A DNA stretch of 5,638 bases, taken from contig CADCUE010000035.1 in assembly GCA_902805805.1 (NCBI GenBank), positions 1 through 5,638 on the forward strand, in the 5' to 3' direction. Made by a program: the position numbers and the translations under genes. Positions within the stretch are counted from its first letter, which is position 1; each line of letters starts with the position of its first letter. The notes beneath the pieces are model-generated. The model saw only the letters and a list, made by a program, of their open reading frames with translations. It searched no databases and was not told the origin of the DNA. This document shows positions 1-5,632 of this stretch, piece by piece. The stretch is from an uncultured Frankineae bacterium. GTDB taxonomy: Bacteria; Actinomycetota; Actinomycetes; Mycobacteriales; SCTD01.

Positions 1-121
1 CGCCGGCGTCGAGCGCGGGGACCGGCGGCGCCGGGCGCTGGGGCACGCGGCTGCCGGCCGCGGGCTCGACGAGCCCCGCGCCGTCCAGCCCGGCGTCGTC
101 CAGCACAGTGTCGTCGCGCAC
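1..121 (-). CDS. Possible 5' end of a leftward gene, cut by the window edge (unknown product)
   Basis: On the minus strand a GTG at 121-119 opens a frame with no stop to base 1. An AGGA (plus-strand 129-132) lies 7 bases upstream of it. The 40 visible codons have almost only G or C in third position and begin V-R-D-D-T-V-L-D-D-A, followed by a Pro/Ala-rich stretch. No domain is recognisable in so short a piece. If real, the gene is divergent from the antiporter and shares the 122-233 gap with it. The plus-strand frame that is codon-aligned with it (bases 2-253) is also open and equally GC3-rich up to about base 155, so composition does not settle the strand. The start-plus-Shine-Dalgarno arrangement is the main argument for the minus strand. 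Confidence 0.3.
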   Translation of the reverse strand, partial: MRDDTVLDDAGLDGAGLVEPAAGSRVPQRPAPPVPALDAG

Positions 122-176
122 CTGCACATCCTGCCGGACGGGCGCAGCGACCCTGCGCGGAAGCGATCGACCGCTG

Positions 177-219
177 GCAGGCTTGAGGCCTGCGACGGCG
201 CCGTCCACCGGGACGGCGC
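177..219 (+). promoter_or_regulatory. Two tandem hairpins in the antiporter leader
   Basis: Two perfect inverted repeats stand side by side. The first is GCAGGC (177-182), loop TTGAG, GCCTGC (188-193). The second is a 9-bp stem, GCGCCGTCC (198-206) and GGACGGCGC (211-219), closed by the four-base loop ACCG. The second stem ends one base before the G-rich Shine-Dalgarno tract of the antiporter gene. Such a position could affect ribosome access. The hairpins could also be the end of transcription arriving from the left, although no T tract follows. No known riboswitch class is recognisable in this short stretch. The repeats are seen directly; the function is inferred. Confidence 0.4.
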
Positions 220-220
220 G

Positions 221-228
221 GGGGGAGG
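221..228 (+). promoter_or_regulatory. Shine-Dalgarno site that sets the antiporter start
   Basis: The tract GGGGGAGG contains the core GGAGG at 224-228, five bases before the ATG at 234. It favours ATG 234 over the in-frame GTG at 108, which would add 42 residues of non-membrane, low-complexity sequence and run through both leader hairpins. Confidence 0.75.
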
Positions 229-233
229 CTCGC

Positions 234-2231
234 ATGCTGCTGGCCGCGGGTGAGGGACCGCCGGCGTTCCTGACGCAGATCGCCGCACTGGTCGTGGCGG
301 GTGCGGTGATCGGCTACGTCTGCGCCCGCCTGCGCGTCGTCCCGATCGTGGGCTTCCTGCTGGCCGGGGTGCTCATCGGGCCCAACGCGCTCGGCGTCGT
401 GCGCGAGCGCGAGGTGATCGACGCGGCCGCCGAGCTCGGCGTGATCCTGCTGCTGTTCACGATCGGCATCGAGTTCTCGATCGGCCGGCTCATGAGCATC
501 CGCCGGCTCGTGCTGCTCGGCGGCTCGCTGCAGGTCCTGTCCGCCGTCGGCGTCACGACCGGGCTGCTGCTGCTCGCCGGCGTCGAGCTGCGCGCGGCGG
601 TGTTCACCGGCCTGCTGGTCTCGCTGTCGTCGACCGCCATCGTGCTCAAGCTGCTCGGCGACCGCGGCGCCACCGGGTCGGCGACCGGCCAGACCAGCCT
701 CGGGCTGCTGATCTTCCAGGACCTCGCGGTCGTCGCGATGGTGCTCCTGCTGCCGGTGCTCGGCGGCGGCGACGAGGGCGGCGGCGGCGCGCTCGTCCGG
801 GCGCTGCTGACCGCGGGTGCGGTCATCGCCGTGACGCTGGTCGTCGCGCGCCGCGTGATGCCGCCCGTGCTCGAGGCGGTCGCGCGGGCCTGCTCCCCCG
901 AGGTGTTCCTGCTCTCGGTCATCGCGCTGTGCCTGGGCACCGCCTACCTCACCGCGCTCGCCGGGGTGTCGGTGTCGCTCGGGGCGTTCCTCGCCGGGCT
1001 CGTCGTGAGCGAGTCCCGCCACTCGGCGCACGCCCTCGGCGAGGTGCTGCCGCTGCAGATCCTGTTCTCGGCGACGTTCTTCCTGTCGATCGGCACGCTG
1101 CTCGACGTGCGCTTCCTGCTCGAGGAGCCGCTGCTCGTCCTCGGCGCCGTCGCCCTCGTCCTCGTCGTCAAGTCGGTGACGACGGCGGGTGCTGTCCTCG
1201 CCACGGGGATGGGGGCCGCCACAGCAGCGAGCGCCGGACTGCTCCTCGCGCAGGTCGGCGAGTTCGCCTTCGTGCTCGAGCGCCTGGGCCGCGAGGAGGG
1301 CCTGTCGCCGGCGGGCCTGGGCGAGGACGGGTCGCAGGCGTTCATCGCCGCCACCGTGCTGCTGCTCGTCGCGACGCCGGGCCTCGCGGCCGGCGGCCGG
1401 TCGATCGCCGCGCGGCTGTCGCGGCGCTCCCCCGTCGCCGTCCAGCCCGCGGGCGCCGCGGACGGCGAGGCCGCGAGCGGGCACGTCGTGCTGTCGGGCT
1501 GGGGCTCCGCAGCGCGCCACCTCGCTGCCGAGCTCACCGGCTCCGGCGTCGAGGTCGTCGTCATGACGCTGTCGCCGGACGGCGCTGCGGAGGCCGAGGA
1601 CGCGGGACTGCGCGTCGTGCGCGGCGACTCGACCAAGGCGCCGGTCCTCGAGGCCGCCGGCGCCGCCGAGGCGCGGGCGGTCGTCGTCGGCGACGACGAG
1701 CCCGAGCAGGCCGCCCGGATCGCGGCCGTGCTCGCCACCGCCGCCCCGCGGGCGCAGGTCGTCGTGCTCGCTCCCCACACCGAGGCGGTCGAGGAGCTGC
1801 ACGCCGCCGGGGTCGCCGACGTCGTCGTCGCCGACCGCACCGCCCACGAGCGCCTGGCGCAGACGGTGCTGCGCCGGCTGCGGCCGGGCACGCCGCCCCC
1901 GACGACCGTGGTCGACACGGCGCGGGTCGTGGCGTTCCGGGCCTCACCGGAGACGGCGTGCGTCCACGCGCCGGTGTCGAAGCCGGTCCTGCCGAACGCC
2001 GAGGGCTGCACCGAGTGCCTGCGCGAGGGCACCCGCTGGGTGCACCTGCGGCTGTGCACCTCCTGCGGCCACGTCGGCTGCTGCGACAGCTCGCCGGGCC
2101 GCCACGCCGCGGCCCACGCCGGCACGGAGGACCACCCGGTCATGTGCTCGGTCGAGCCGGGCGAGGACTGGGGCTGGTGCTACCTCGACCGCACGACGCT
2201 GGAGCCCTCGTCGGCGTCCGCGTCGGCCTGA
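234..2231 (+). CDS. Kef-type CPA2 cation:proton antiporter with RCK_N domain and C-terminal UBP zinc finger
   Basis: This is a predicted inner-membrane monovalent cation (K+ or Na+)/H+ antiporter of 665 aa. Residues about 10-390 form a roughly 12-13-helix exchanger domain. Family hallmarks are GFLLAGVLIGP (40-50), LLLFTIGIEFSI (72-83), FQDLAVV (161-167) with the Gln-Asp pair expected in the ion site of Kef proteins, and LGAFLAGLVVSES (249-261). Residues about 416-550 form a Rossmann-like RCK/TrkA_N domain with GWGSAA (422-427) and GDS (464-466). Residues about 574-658 form a complete UBP-type zinc finger: C576, H578, C592, C595, C608, C611, C616, H624, H628 and H634, followed by the characteristic GEDWGWCYLD (643-652). 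The RCK domain lacks the usual third glycine and an acidic residue at the end of its second strand (T445), and there is no TrkA_C domain. Start ATG 234 is preceded by a strong GGAGG. The 3' end overlaps the convergent transporter gene by 52 bases. The exchanger call is firm. The transported ion and the role of the zinc finger (ubiquitin-like partner, redox or zinc sensing) are unknown. Confidence 0.93.
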   Translation: MLLAAGEGPPAFLTQIAALVVAGAVIGYVCARLRVVPIVGFLLAGVLIGPNALGVVREREVIDAAAELGVILLLFTIGIEFSIGRLMSIRRLVLLGGSLQVLSAVGVTTGLLLLAGVELRAAVFTGLLVSLSSTAIVLKLLGDRGATGSATGQTSLGLLIFQDLAVVAMVLLLPVLGGGDEGGGGALVRALLTAGAVIAVTLVVARRVMPPVLEAVARACSPEVFLLSVIALCLGTAYLTALAGVSVSLGAFLAGLVVSESRHSAHALGEVLPLQILFSATFFLSIGTLLDVRFLLEEPLLVLGAVALVLVVKSVTTAGAVLATGMGAATAASAGLLLAQVGEFAFVLERLGREEGLSPAGLGEDGSQAFIAATVLLLVATPGLAAGGRSIAARLSRRSPVAVQPAGAADGEAASGHVVLSGWGSAARHLAAELTGSGVEVVVMTLSPDGAAEAEDAGLRVVRGDSTKAPVLEAAGAAEARAVVVGDDEPEQAARIAAVLATAAPRAQVVVLAPHTEAVEELHAAGVADVVVADRTAHERLAQTVLRRLRPGTPPPTTVVDTARVVAFRASPETACVHAPVSKPVLPNAEGCTECLREGTRWVHLRLCTSCGHVGCCDSSPGRHAAAHAGTEDHPVMCSVEPGEDWGWCYLDRTTLEPSSASASA

Positions 2232-3577
2232 CGGGCCGCCTCCACGGCCCGGTCGGTGTCGGTCACCGCCAGCAGCGCGCCGCCGGACACGAACAGCACG
2301 AGCAGCGACAGCAGCGCGCCGCGGTAGGAGCCGGTGACGTCGAGCACGACGGCGAACAGCAGCGTCCCCACCCAGGCCGTCCCCCGCTCGGCCAGCTCGT
2401 AGAAGCCGAAGAACGACGCCTGCCGGCGGGCCGGCACCATCGAGGAGAACAGCGAGCGGGCGATGGCCTGCGAGCCGCCGAGCACGATCGCGATGGCGAC
2501 CCCGAGGGCGTACGCCGCCGTCGTGGTGTCGAGCGCGACGACCGCGTAGACGACGATCGCCACCCAGACCGCGAGGGTCGCCAGCAGCGTCCGCTTGGCG
2601 CCGAAGCGCTCGGCGAGCCGCCCCGACACCCCGGCGCCGAAGACCGCGATGACCTGGATGAGCAGCACCAGCTGCAGCAGGAACGGCGTGGCGTCCTCGC
2701 GCGGCAGCCCCTTCGCGACGAACAGCTCCTCCTCGAGCACGACCGCCGACAGCGCCACGACGGCCTGGATCGCGTCGTTGAAGAGCAGGAACGCCAGCAG
2801 GAAGCGCGCCGTCCCGGGCAGCGCCCGCAAGGCGGTCAGCGAGCCGCGCAGCTGCCGCAGCGAGCCCGCGACCTGCGCGCCGAGCCGCTCCGTCACCGGC
2901 GTCGGGTCCCACCCCGGCAGCTCGCGGACGGCGTCCAGCCGGCGGACGGCCACGGCGCCGAGCGCCGCCCACCAGACCGCCGACAGGCCGATGGCCAGGC
3001 GCACCGCGGTGCCCCGGCTGATGCCGAGCGGGTCAGCGGCCGTGACCAGGGCGAGGGAGACGGCGAGCACGAACGCGCCGCCCGCGTAGCCGGCGGCGAA
3101 GCCCAGCGCCGAGACGCGGTGCCGGTCGGGCAGCTCGGCGACGTCGCTGAGGTAGGCGTTGTAGGCGAGGATCGCCGCCCCGTACGCGACGTTGGCGACG
3201 ACGAACGCGGCGAGGCCGGGCAGGACCGTGCCGGGCGGCGTCAGGGCCAGCGCCACCGTGGCGAGCGAGCCGACGGCCGTCGAGACCACGAGCAGCCGGC
3301 GCTTGGCGAGCGGCCGGTCGGCGAGCGCCCCGAGCACCGGCAGGGCGAGCACCTGCAGCAGCACCGACAGGCTGACGGCGTAGGCGAACAGGGACCCTGC
3401 CCGGGGCGAGAGCAGCAGCAGCGGGACGCGGTCGTCGGGGCCGGCGACGTCCTGCGCGAGCGCCGTGAGGAACGGCCCGCCGACCGCCGTCACGACGGTC
3501 GTCACGAAGGCGGAGTTCGCGACGTCGTAGAGCGCGAACCCCGACACCGCGCGACGGCGCGGAGGACCAGCGGTCAC
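2180..3577 (-). CDS. MFS transporter, UMF1/Atg22-like family
   Basis: This is a predicted 12-helix major facilitator permease of 465 aa in the cytoplasmic membrane, a usual length for the family. The UMF1/Atg22 signature is plain: YDVANSAF (17-24) in the first helix, GALADRPLAKRR (83-94) as the motif-A loop between helices 2 and 3, YNAYLSDVA (139-147), FNDAIQAV (266-273), and GGSQAIARSLFSSMVP (367-382) followed by FFGFYELAERG (389-399). A hydrophilic central loop lies at about 211-250. The start is GTG at 3577-3575, with AGGAG (plus-strand 3583-3587) five bases upstream. Substrates of bacterial members are mostly unknown; yeast Atg22 exports amino acids from the vacuole, which is only a loose guide here. 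The last 16 residues, an Asp/Ala/Ser-rich tail, are encoded opposite the 3' end of the antiporter gene. The cold-shock gene is divergent upstream. Confidence 0.92.
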   Translation of the reverse strand: MTAGPPRRRAVSGFALYDVANSAFVTTVVTAVGGPFLTALAQDVAGPDDRVPLLLLSPRAGSLFAYAVSLSVLLQVLALPVLGALADRPLAKRRLLVVSTAVGSLATVALALTPPGTVLPGLAAFVVANVAYGAAILAYNAYLSDVAELPDRHRVSALGFAAGYAGGAFVLAVSLALVTAADPLGISRGTAVRLAIGLSAVWWAALGAVAVRRLDAVRELPGWDPTPVTERLGAQVAGSLRQLRGSLTALRALPGTARFLLAFLLFNDAIQAVVALSAVVLEEELFVAKGLPREDATPFLLQLVLLIQVIAVFGAGVSGRLAERFGAKRTLLATLAVWVAIVVYAVVALDTTTAAYALGVAIAIVLGGSQAIARSLFSSMVPARRQASFFGFYELAERGTAWVGTLLFAVVLDVTGSYRGALLSLLVLFVSGGALLAVTDTDRAVEAARQADADADEGSSVVRSR

Positions 3578-3582
3578 GACGG

Positions 3583-3587
3583 CTCCT
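3583..3587 (-). promoter_or_regulatory. Shine-Dalgarno site for the MFS transporter
   Basis: On the minus strand AGGAG lies five bases before the GTG at 3577-3575. It supports this GTG as the start, placing the family signature helix (YDVANSAF) at residues 17-24 as is usual. Confidence 0.7.
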
Positions 3588-3683
3588 GGGGCGACTCGGT
3601 GCGGGCGGGGGACGGGACGGCGTCAGTCTCCTCCCGCCGACGTCCGCCGTGGCATCCGCAGTCCTACTCGGTCCGGACGTGTG

Positions 3684-3689
3684 TACAGT
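3684..3689 (+). promoter_or_regulatory. Candidate -10 element of the cold-shock gene promoter
   Basis: TACAGT within GTGTACAGTG matches an actinobacterial -10 hexamer reasonably well, in a short AT-richer island of an otherwise extremely GC-rich stretch. No convincing TTGACA-like -35 lies 16-18 bases upstream. If transcription starts near 3696, the cold-shock mRNA would carry a leader of roughly 130 bases. This is inference from a short motif. Confidence 0.4.
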
Positions 3690-3728
3690 GGTGGTCGGTT
3701 GATTCAGCACCTCTTCGCTCGTGTTTCC

Positions 3729-3762
3729 AGAACGCCCGCGGACGTGTGGTCGCGGGCGTTCT
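3729..3762 (+). promoter_or_regulatory. Perfect 12-bp hairpin in the cold-shock leader
   Basis: AGAACGCCCGCG (3729-3740) and CGCGGGCGTTCT (3751-3762) are exact reverse complements separated by the ten-base loop GACGTGTGGT. The 3' arm runs into TTCTTGCGTCTC, which is mildly T-rich. The structure lies about 65 bases before the start codon, in the untranslated leader. It may be a temperature-responsive or RNA-stability element, or an attenuator. Long structured leaders are known for other csp mRNAs, notably E. coli cspA, although this one is not recognisably the same RNA. The repeat is certain; its role is inferred. Confidence 0.6.
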
Positions 3763-3816
3763 TGCGTCTCCGACGGCTCAGCCTCGGACGAGCACAGTGC
3801 GCGTCCGAACGCTCTC

Positions 3817-3822
3817 AAGGAG
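3817..3822 (+). promoter_or_regulatory. Shine-Dalgarno site that sets the cold-shock protein start
   Basis: AAGGAG sits six bases before the ATG at 3829. It selects the canonical 67-aa product over longer in-frame readings beginning at 3721 (36 extra residues, through the leader hairpin) or at ATG 3823, which overlaps the spacer and is too close to the site. Confidence 0.85.
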
Positions 3823-3828
3823 ATGTAC

Positions 3829-4032
3829 ATGGCACAGGGTTCCGTGAAGTGGTTCAACGCCGAGAAGGGCTTCGGCTTCATCGCGCAGGACGGCGGCGGC
3901 GCCGACGTCTTCGTCCACTTCTCCGCCATCCAGTCGCAGGGCTACAAGAGCCTCGACGAGAACCAGCGCGTCGAGTTCGACATCACGCAGGGCCCGAAGG
4001 GCCCGCAGGCGGAGAACGTCGTCCCGCAGTAG
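3829..4032 (+). CDS. cspA: Cold-shock protein, CspA family
   Basis: This is a single cold-shock domain of 67 aa, the standard length. The protein is a cytoplasmic five-stranded beta barrel that binds single-stranded RNA and DNA, acting as an RNA chaperone during cold or general stress. It opens [21 protein letters not shown]1 is K13-G-F-G-F-I18, RNP2 is V27-F-V-H-F31, and the nucleic-acid-stacking aromatics W8, F15, F17, F28, H30 and F31 are all present. It ends [10 protein letters not shown], typical of actinobacterial members. The gene is monocistronic by appearance: it has its own -10-like site, a long structured leader, a good ribosome site and a strong hairpin 15 bases after the stop. 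Actinobacteria often carry several csp paralogues, so this need not be the cold-induced one. The A in the symbol denotes the family rather than proven orthology. Confidence 0.97.
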   Translation: MAQGSVKWFNAEKGFGFIAQDGGGADVFVHFSAIQSQGYKSLDENQRVEFDITQGPKGPQAENVVPQ

Positions 4033-4047
4033 TCCCACCCGCACGTC

Positions 4048-4085
4048 CGTCCGGCCCGGCCCCTCTCGAGGAGCCGGGCCGGACG
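4048..4085 (+). terminator. GC-rich terminator hairpin after the cold-shock gene
   Basis: CGTCCGGCCCGGC (4048-4060) and GCCGGGCCGGACG (4073-4085) form a perfect 13-bp stem with a 12-base loop, beginning 15 bases after the cold-shock stop codon. No T tract follows (the next bases are CGTGTGCGG). This is common for intrinsic terminators or RNA-stabilising 3' ends in high-GC actinobacteria. It separates the cold-shock gene from the downstream hydrolase. Confidence 0.7.
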
Positions 4086-4147
4086 CGTGTGCGGCCCTGT
4101 CGTCGACGTCACCGTTCGGGCGGCGGCCGTCCGGGCACCCCTGCCAC

Positions 4148-5053
4148 ATGACGACGACCTCCCGCGTGCGCACCGACGACGGCGCCGACCTGCACGTCGA
4201 GGTCGACCCGGCCCCCGGCGCGGGGCTGAACGTCGTGCTCGTGCACGGCTTCACCGCGAGCCTCGAGGAGTTCGCGCTGCAGCGCGAGACGCTGCGCGGA
4301 CGGGCGACGACCGTGCTCTACGACTGCCGCGGCCACGGCCGCAGCCGCCGCGGACGGGTGCGCAACCCCTCGATCGACCAGCTCGGCCGCGACCTGGGCG
4401 CCGTCCTCGACCAGGCCGTCCCACCCGGGCCGGTGGTGCTCCTCGGCCACTCGATGGGCGGCATGACGATCATGTCGCTGGCGCGGCAGCGGCCGGAGCT
4501 GTTCGGTCCCCGCGTCGCCGGCGCCTTCCTGCTGGCCACGTCGTCCGGCGGCCTCGTCGAGGAGGGTGCGGTCGGCGCCGCCGTCCGCGTGCTGCGCAGG
4601 CTGGGCCTGCTGCAGCTGTACCTCGTGCTGTTCTCGCTGTGGGCGCCGCTGCTCGAGCGCTTCCGCCGGCGCGGGACGCGGCTGATGCGCGCGTACTTCC
4701 GGCGCTACCTGTTCGGCAAGGACGACGCGACCCCCGAGACCGTCACGCAGGTGCAGGCGCTGCTCGAGCAGACACCGCTGCCGGTCGTCGCCGCGTTCTA
4801 CAAGACGCTGCTCGACCACGACGAGCACGCCGCGCTCGAGGTGCTCCACCCGCTGCCCGTGACCCTGCTGGTCGGCACCCATGACCGGCTGACGCCCCTG
4901 AGCCACACGCAGCGGATGGCGGAGGCGCTGCCGGACGCCGAGCTCGTGGTCGTCCCGGGCGCCGGGCACAGCGTGAACATCACCCGTCGCCAGGTCGTGG
5001 ACGACGCGCTGCTGCGCCTGCTGGCGCGCACGGAGCAGCGCCTCGCGGCGTGA
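4148..5053 (+). CDS. Alpha/beta-fold hydrolase (serine type), substrate unknown
   Basis: This is a predicted cytosolic alpha/beta hydrolase of 301 aa; no signal peptide is seen. Features in order are: the oxyanion-hole motif LVHGFTAS (31-38); DCRGHGRSRRG (59-69), the conserved strand-4 loop; the nucleophile elbow GHSMGG (100-105) with Ser102; a helical, Arg/Leu-rich cap at about 132-232; the acid loop GTHDRLTP (243-250) with Asp246; and GAGHSV (271-276) with His274. The triad Ser102-Asp246-His274 is therefore complete. A serine nucleophile argues against haloalkane dehalogenase or epoxide hydrolase, which use Asp. It fits an esterase, a monoacylglycerol or lysophospholipase-like lipase, or a C-C hydrolase. 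ATG 4148 gives a normal N-terminus just ahead of the first strand, but no Shine-Dalgarno site is visible before it. It follows the cold-shock terminator by 62 bases, so it probably has its own promoter. Confidence 0.9.
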   Translation: MTTTSRVRTDDGADLHVEVDPAPGAGLNVVLVHGFTASLEEFALQRETLRGRATTVLYDCRGHGRSRRGRVRNPSIDQLGRDLGAVLDQAVPPGPVVLLGHSMGGMTIMSLARQRPELFGPRVAGAFLLATSSGGLVEEGAVGAAVRVLRRLGLLQLYLVLFSLWAPLLERFRRRGTRLMRAYFRRYLFGKDDATPETVTQVQALLEQTPLPVVAAFYKTLLDHDEHAALEVLHPLPVTLLVGTHDRLTPLSHTQRMAEALPDAELVVVPGAGHSVNITRRQVVDDALLRLLARTEQRLAA

Positions 5054-5054
5054 G

Positions 5055-5098
5055 GCGCCCCTGACCGGGCTGCCCGACCCGGCACCTCCGGCGGGCGC
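5055..5098 (+). terminator. Weak nested stem structure after the hydrolase
   Basis: Just after the stop, GCGCCC (5055-5060) can pair with GGGCGC (5093-5098). Inside this, CCGGG (5065-5069) can pair with CCCGG (5078-5082) around an eight-base loop. There is no T tract, and in sequence this GC-rich such pairings arise easily by chance, so this is only a possible terminator. Confidence 0.25.
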
Positions 5099-5119
5099 GT
5101 GGGGCAGACTGGGGACAGC

Positions 5120-5133
5120 TGGGCGATCGCCCA
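5120..5133. promoter_or_regulatory. Perfect 14-bp palindrome, possible operator
   Basis: TGGGCGATCGCCCA is exactly self-complementary with no spacer and lies 50 bases before the GTG of the downstream gene. Just upstream, GGGGCAGACT (5101-5110) resembles a -10 region and is followed by the similar GGGGACAGCT (5111-5120). A dimeric repressor or activator site near the transcription start is plausible, but the regulator is not identifiable. A spacerless palindrome is a poor RNA hairpin, which favours a DNA-level site. Confidence 0.35.
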
Positions 5134-5183
5134 CGAGGTGCCGCCCGTCTGCGCCTCACCACCGGACGAGAGCAGACCAGACC

Positions 5184-5609
5184 GTGGACGACACCCTGAC
5201 CGCGCACACCCAGGCCGCCGTCGACGCCGCCCGCCTCGCCGTCGAGGAGCGGGTCGCGGCCGACCCCGACCTGGTCTACGGCGACGCCGTCGAGGCCGTG
5301 GCGCTCGAGGTCGAGGACCTCGACGTCGCCGTGCAGCTGTGCGTCCAGACGATGGACTTCGTCCCCGACACGATCCGCCGCCGCGTCTTCGAGGCCGAGA
5401 ACGCCGACGTCATCGCCGCGAACGCCCTGGCCACCGCCGAGCGCGACGCCGTCGAGGCCAAGGCCAAGCAGCGCACCGCCAAGGCGGCCGCGACGCGTGC
5501 GGCGACGCTCGCCCGCGAGGCCGAGGTCGAGAAGGCCGCGATCCGCTCGGCCACCTGCCCCGACTGCTTCCAGGTCCGCGCCGCCAGCGGGGTCTGCGGC
5601 TGCGACTGA
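5184..5609 (+). CDS. Uncharacterised Ala/Glu-rich protein with C-terminal Cys cluster
   Basis: I do not recognise this 141-aa family. The start is GTG 5184, the first start in the frame; only a weak GAGAG lies 12 bases upstream. Residues 1-75 are acidic and probably helical, with a patch of hydrophobic and aromatic residues (LCVQTMDFVP, 52-61). Residues about 80-122 are a long Ala/Glu/Lys/Arg helix that could form a coiled coil. The chain ends with CPDC (125-128) and CGC (138-140), ten residues separating the Cys pairs, a spacing compatible with a small zinc-binding knuckle. There is no signal peptide or membrane segment. Codon use matches the neighbours. The gene stands alone, 130 bases after the hydrolase stop and behind a perfect palindrome. 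A metal- or nucleic-acid-binding role would be a guess from the Cys tail alone. Confidence 0.8.
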   Translation: MDDTLTAHTQAAVDAARLAVEERVAADPDLVYGDAVEAVALEVEDLDVAVQLCVQTMDFVPDTIRRRVFEAENADVIAANALATAERDAVEAKAKQRTAKAAATRAATLAREAEVEKAAIRSATCPDCFQVRAASGVCGCD

Positions 5610-5614
5610 CGGCG

Positions 5615-5632
5615 CCCTGCGTCAGAGCAGGG
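5615..5632 (+). terminator. Small hairpin after the last gene
   Basis: CCCTGC (5615-5620) and GCAGGG (5627-5632) form a 6-bp stem with a six-base loop, starting five bases after the stop codon, then TCTCGA to the window end. It could be a short terminator, possibly working in both directions. The minus strand here also reads GAG-ACC-CTG-CTC-TGA, ending at base 5622, so the hairpin may straddle the end of a convergent gene lying mostly outside the window. Confidence 0.35.

Noticed and set aside
108..233. N-terminal extension of the antiporter from GTG 108
   Set aside because: The 42 extra residues are not membrane-like, span both leader hairpins and lack a ribosome site, while ATG 234 has a strong GGAGG.
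1944..2972. A 342-codon minus-strand open frame within the MFS gene and the antiporter 3' end
   Set aside because: It is an Arg/Ala-rich frame-shifted shadow of the transporter. The true frame (2180-3577) carries all UMF1/Atg22 motifs.
3601..3660. Inverted G-rich/C-rich tracts in the divergent region as an operator or hairpin
   Set aside because: Only 4-5 bp stems with long loops could be formed, which is no better than chance in sequence this GC-rich.
3721..3828. N-terminal extension of the cold-shock protein from 3721, giving 103 aa
   Set aside because: It would translate the leader hairpin. The family is about 67 aa, and AAGGAG points to ATG 3829.
929..3847. A 972-codon plus-strand open frame across the antiporter, transporter and cold-shock leader
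   Set aside because: Its translation is extremely Arg/Gly/Ala/Gln-rich with no domain, it runs out of frame over the antiporter and antisense to the MFS gene, both with clear family motifs. Stop-poor shadow frames are expected at this GC content.
4109..5134. A 341-codon minus-strand open frame opposite the hydrolase
   Set aside because: Its composition is low-complexity Arg/Gln/His-rich, with no motifs, and it is antisense to a hydrolase with an intact catalytic triad.
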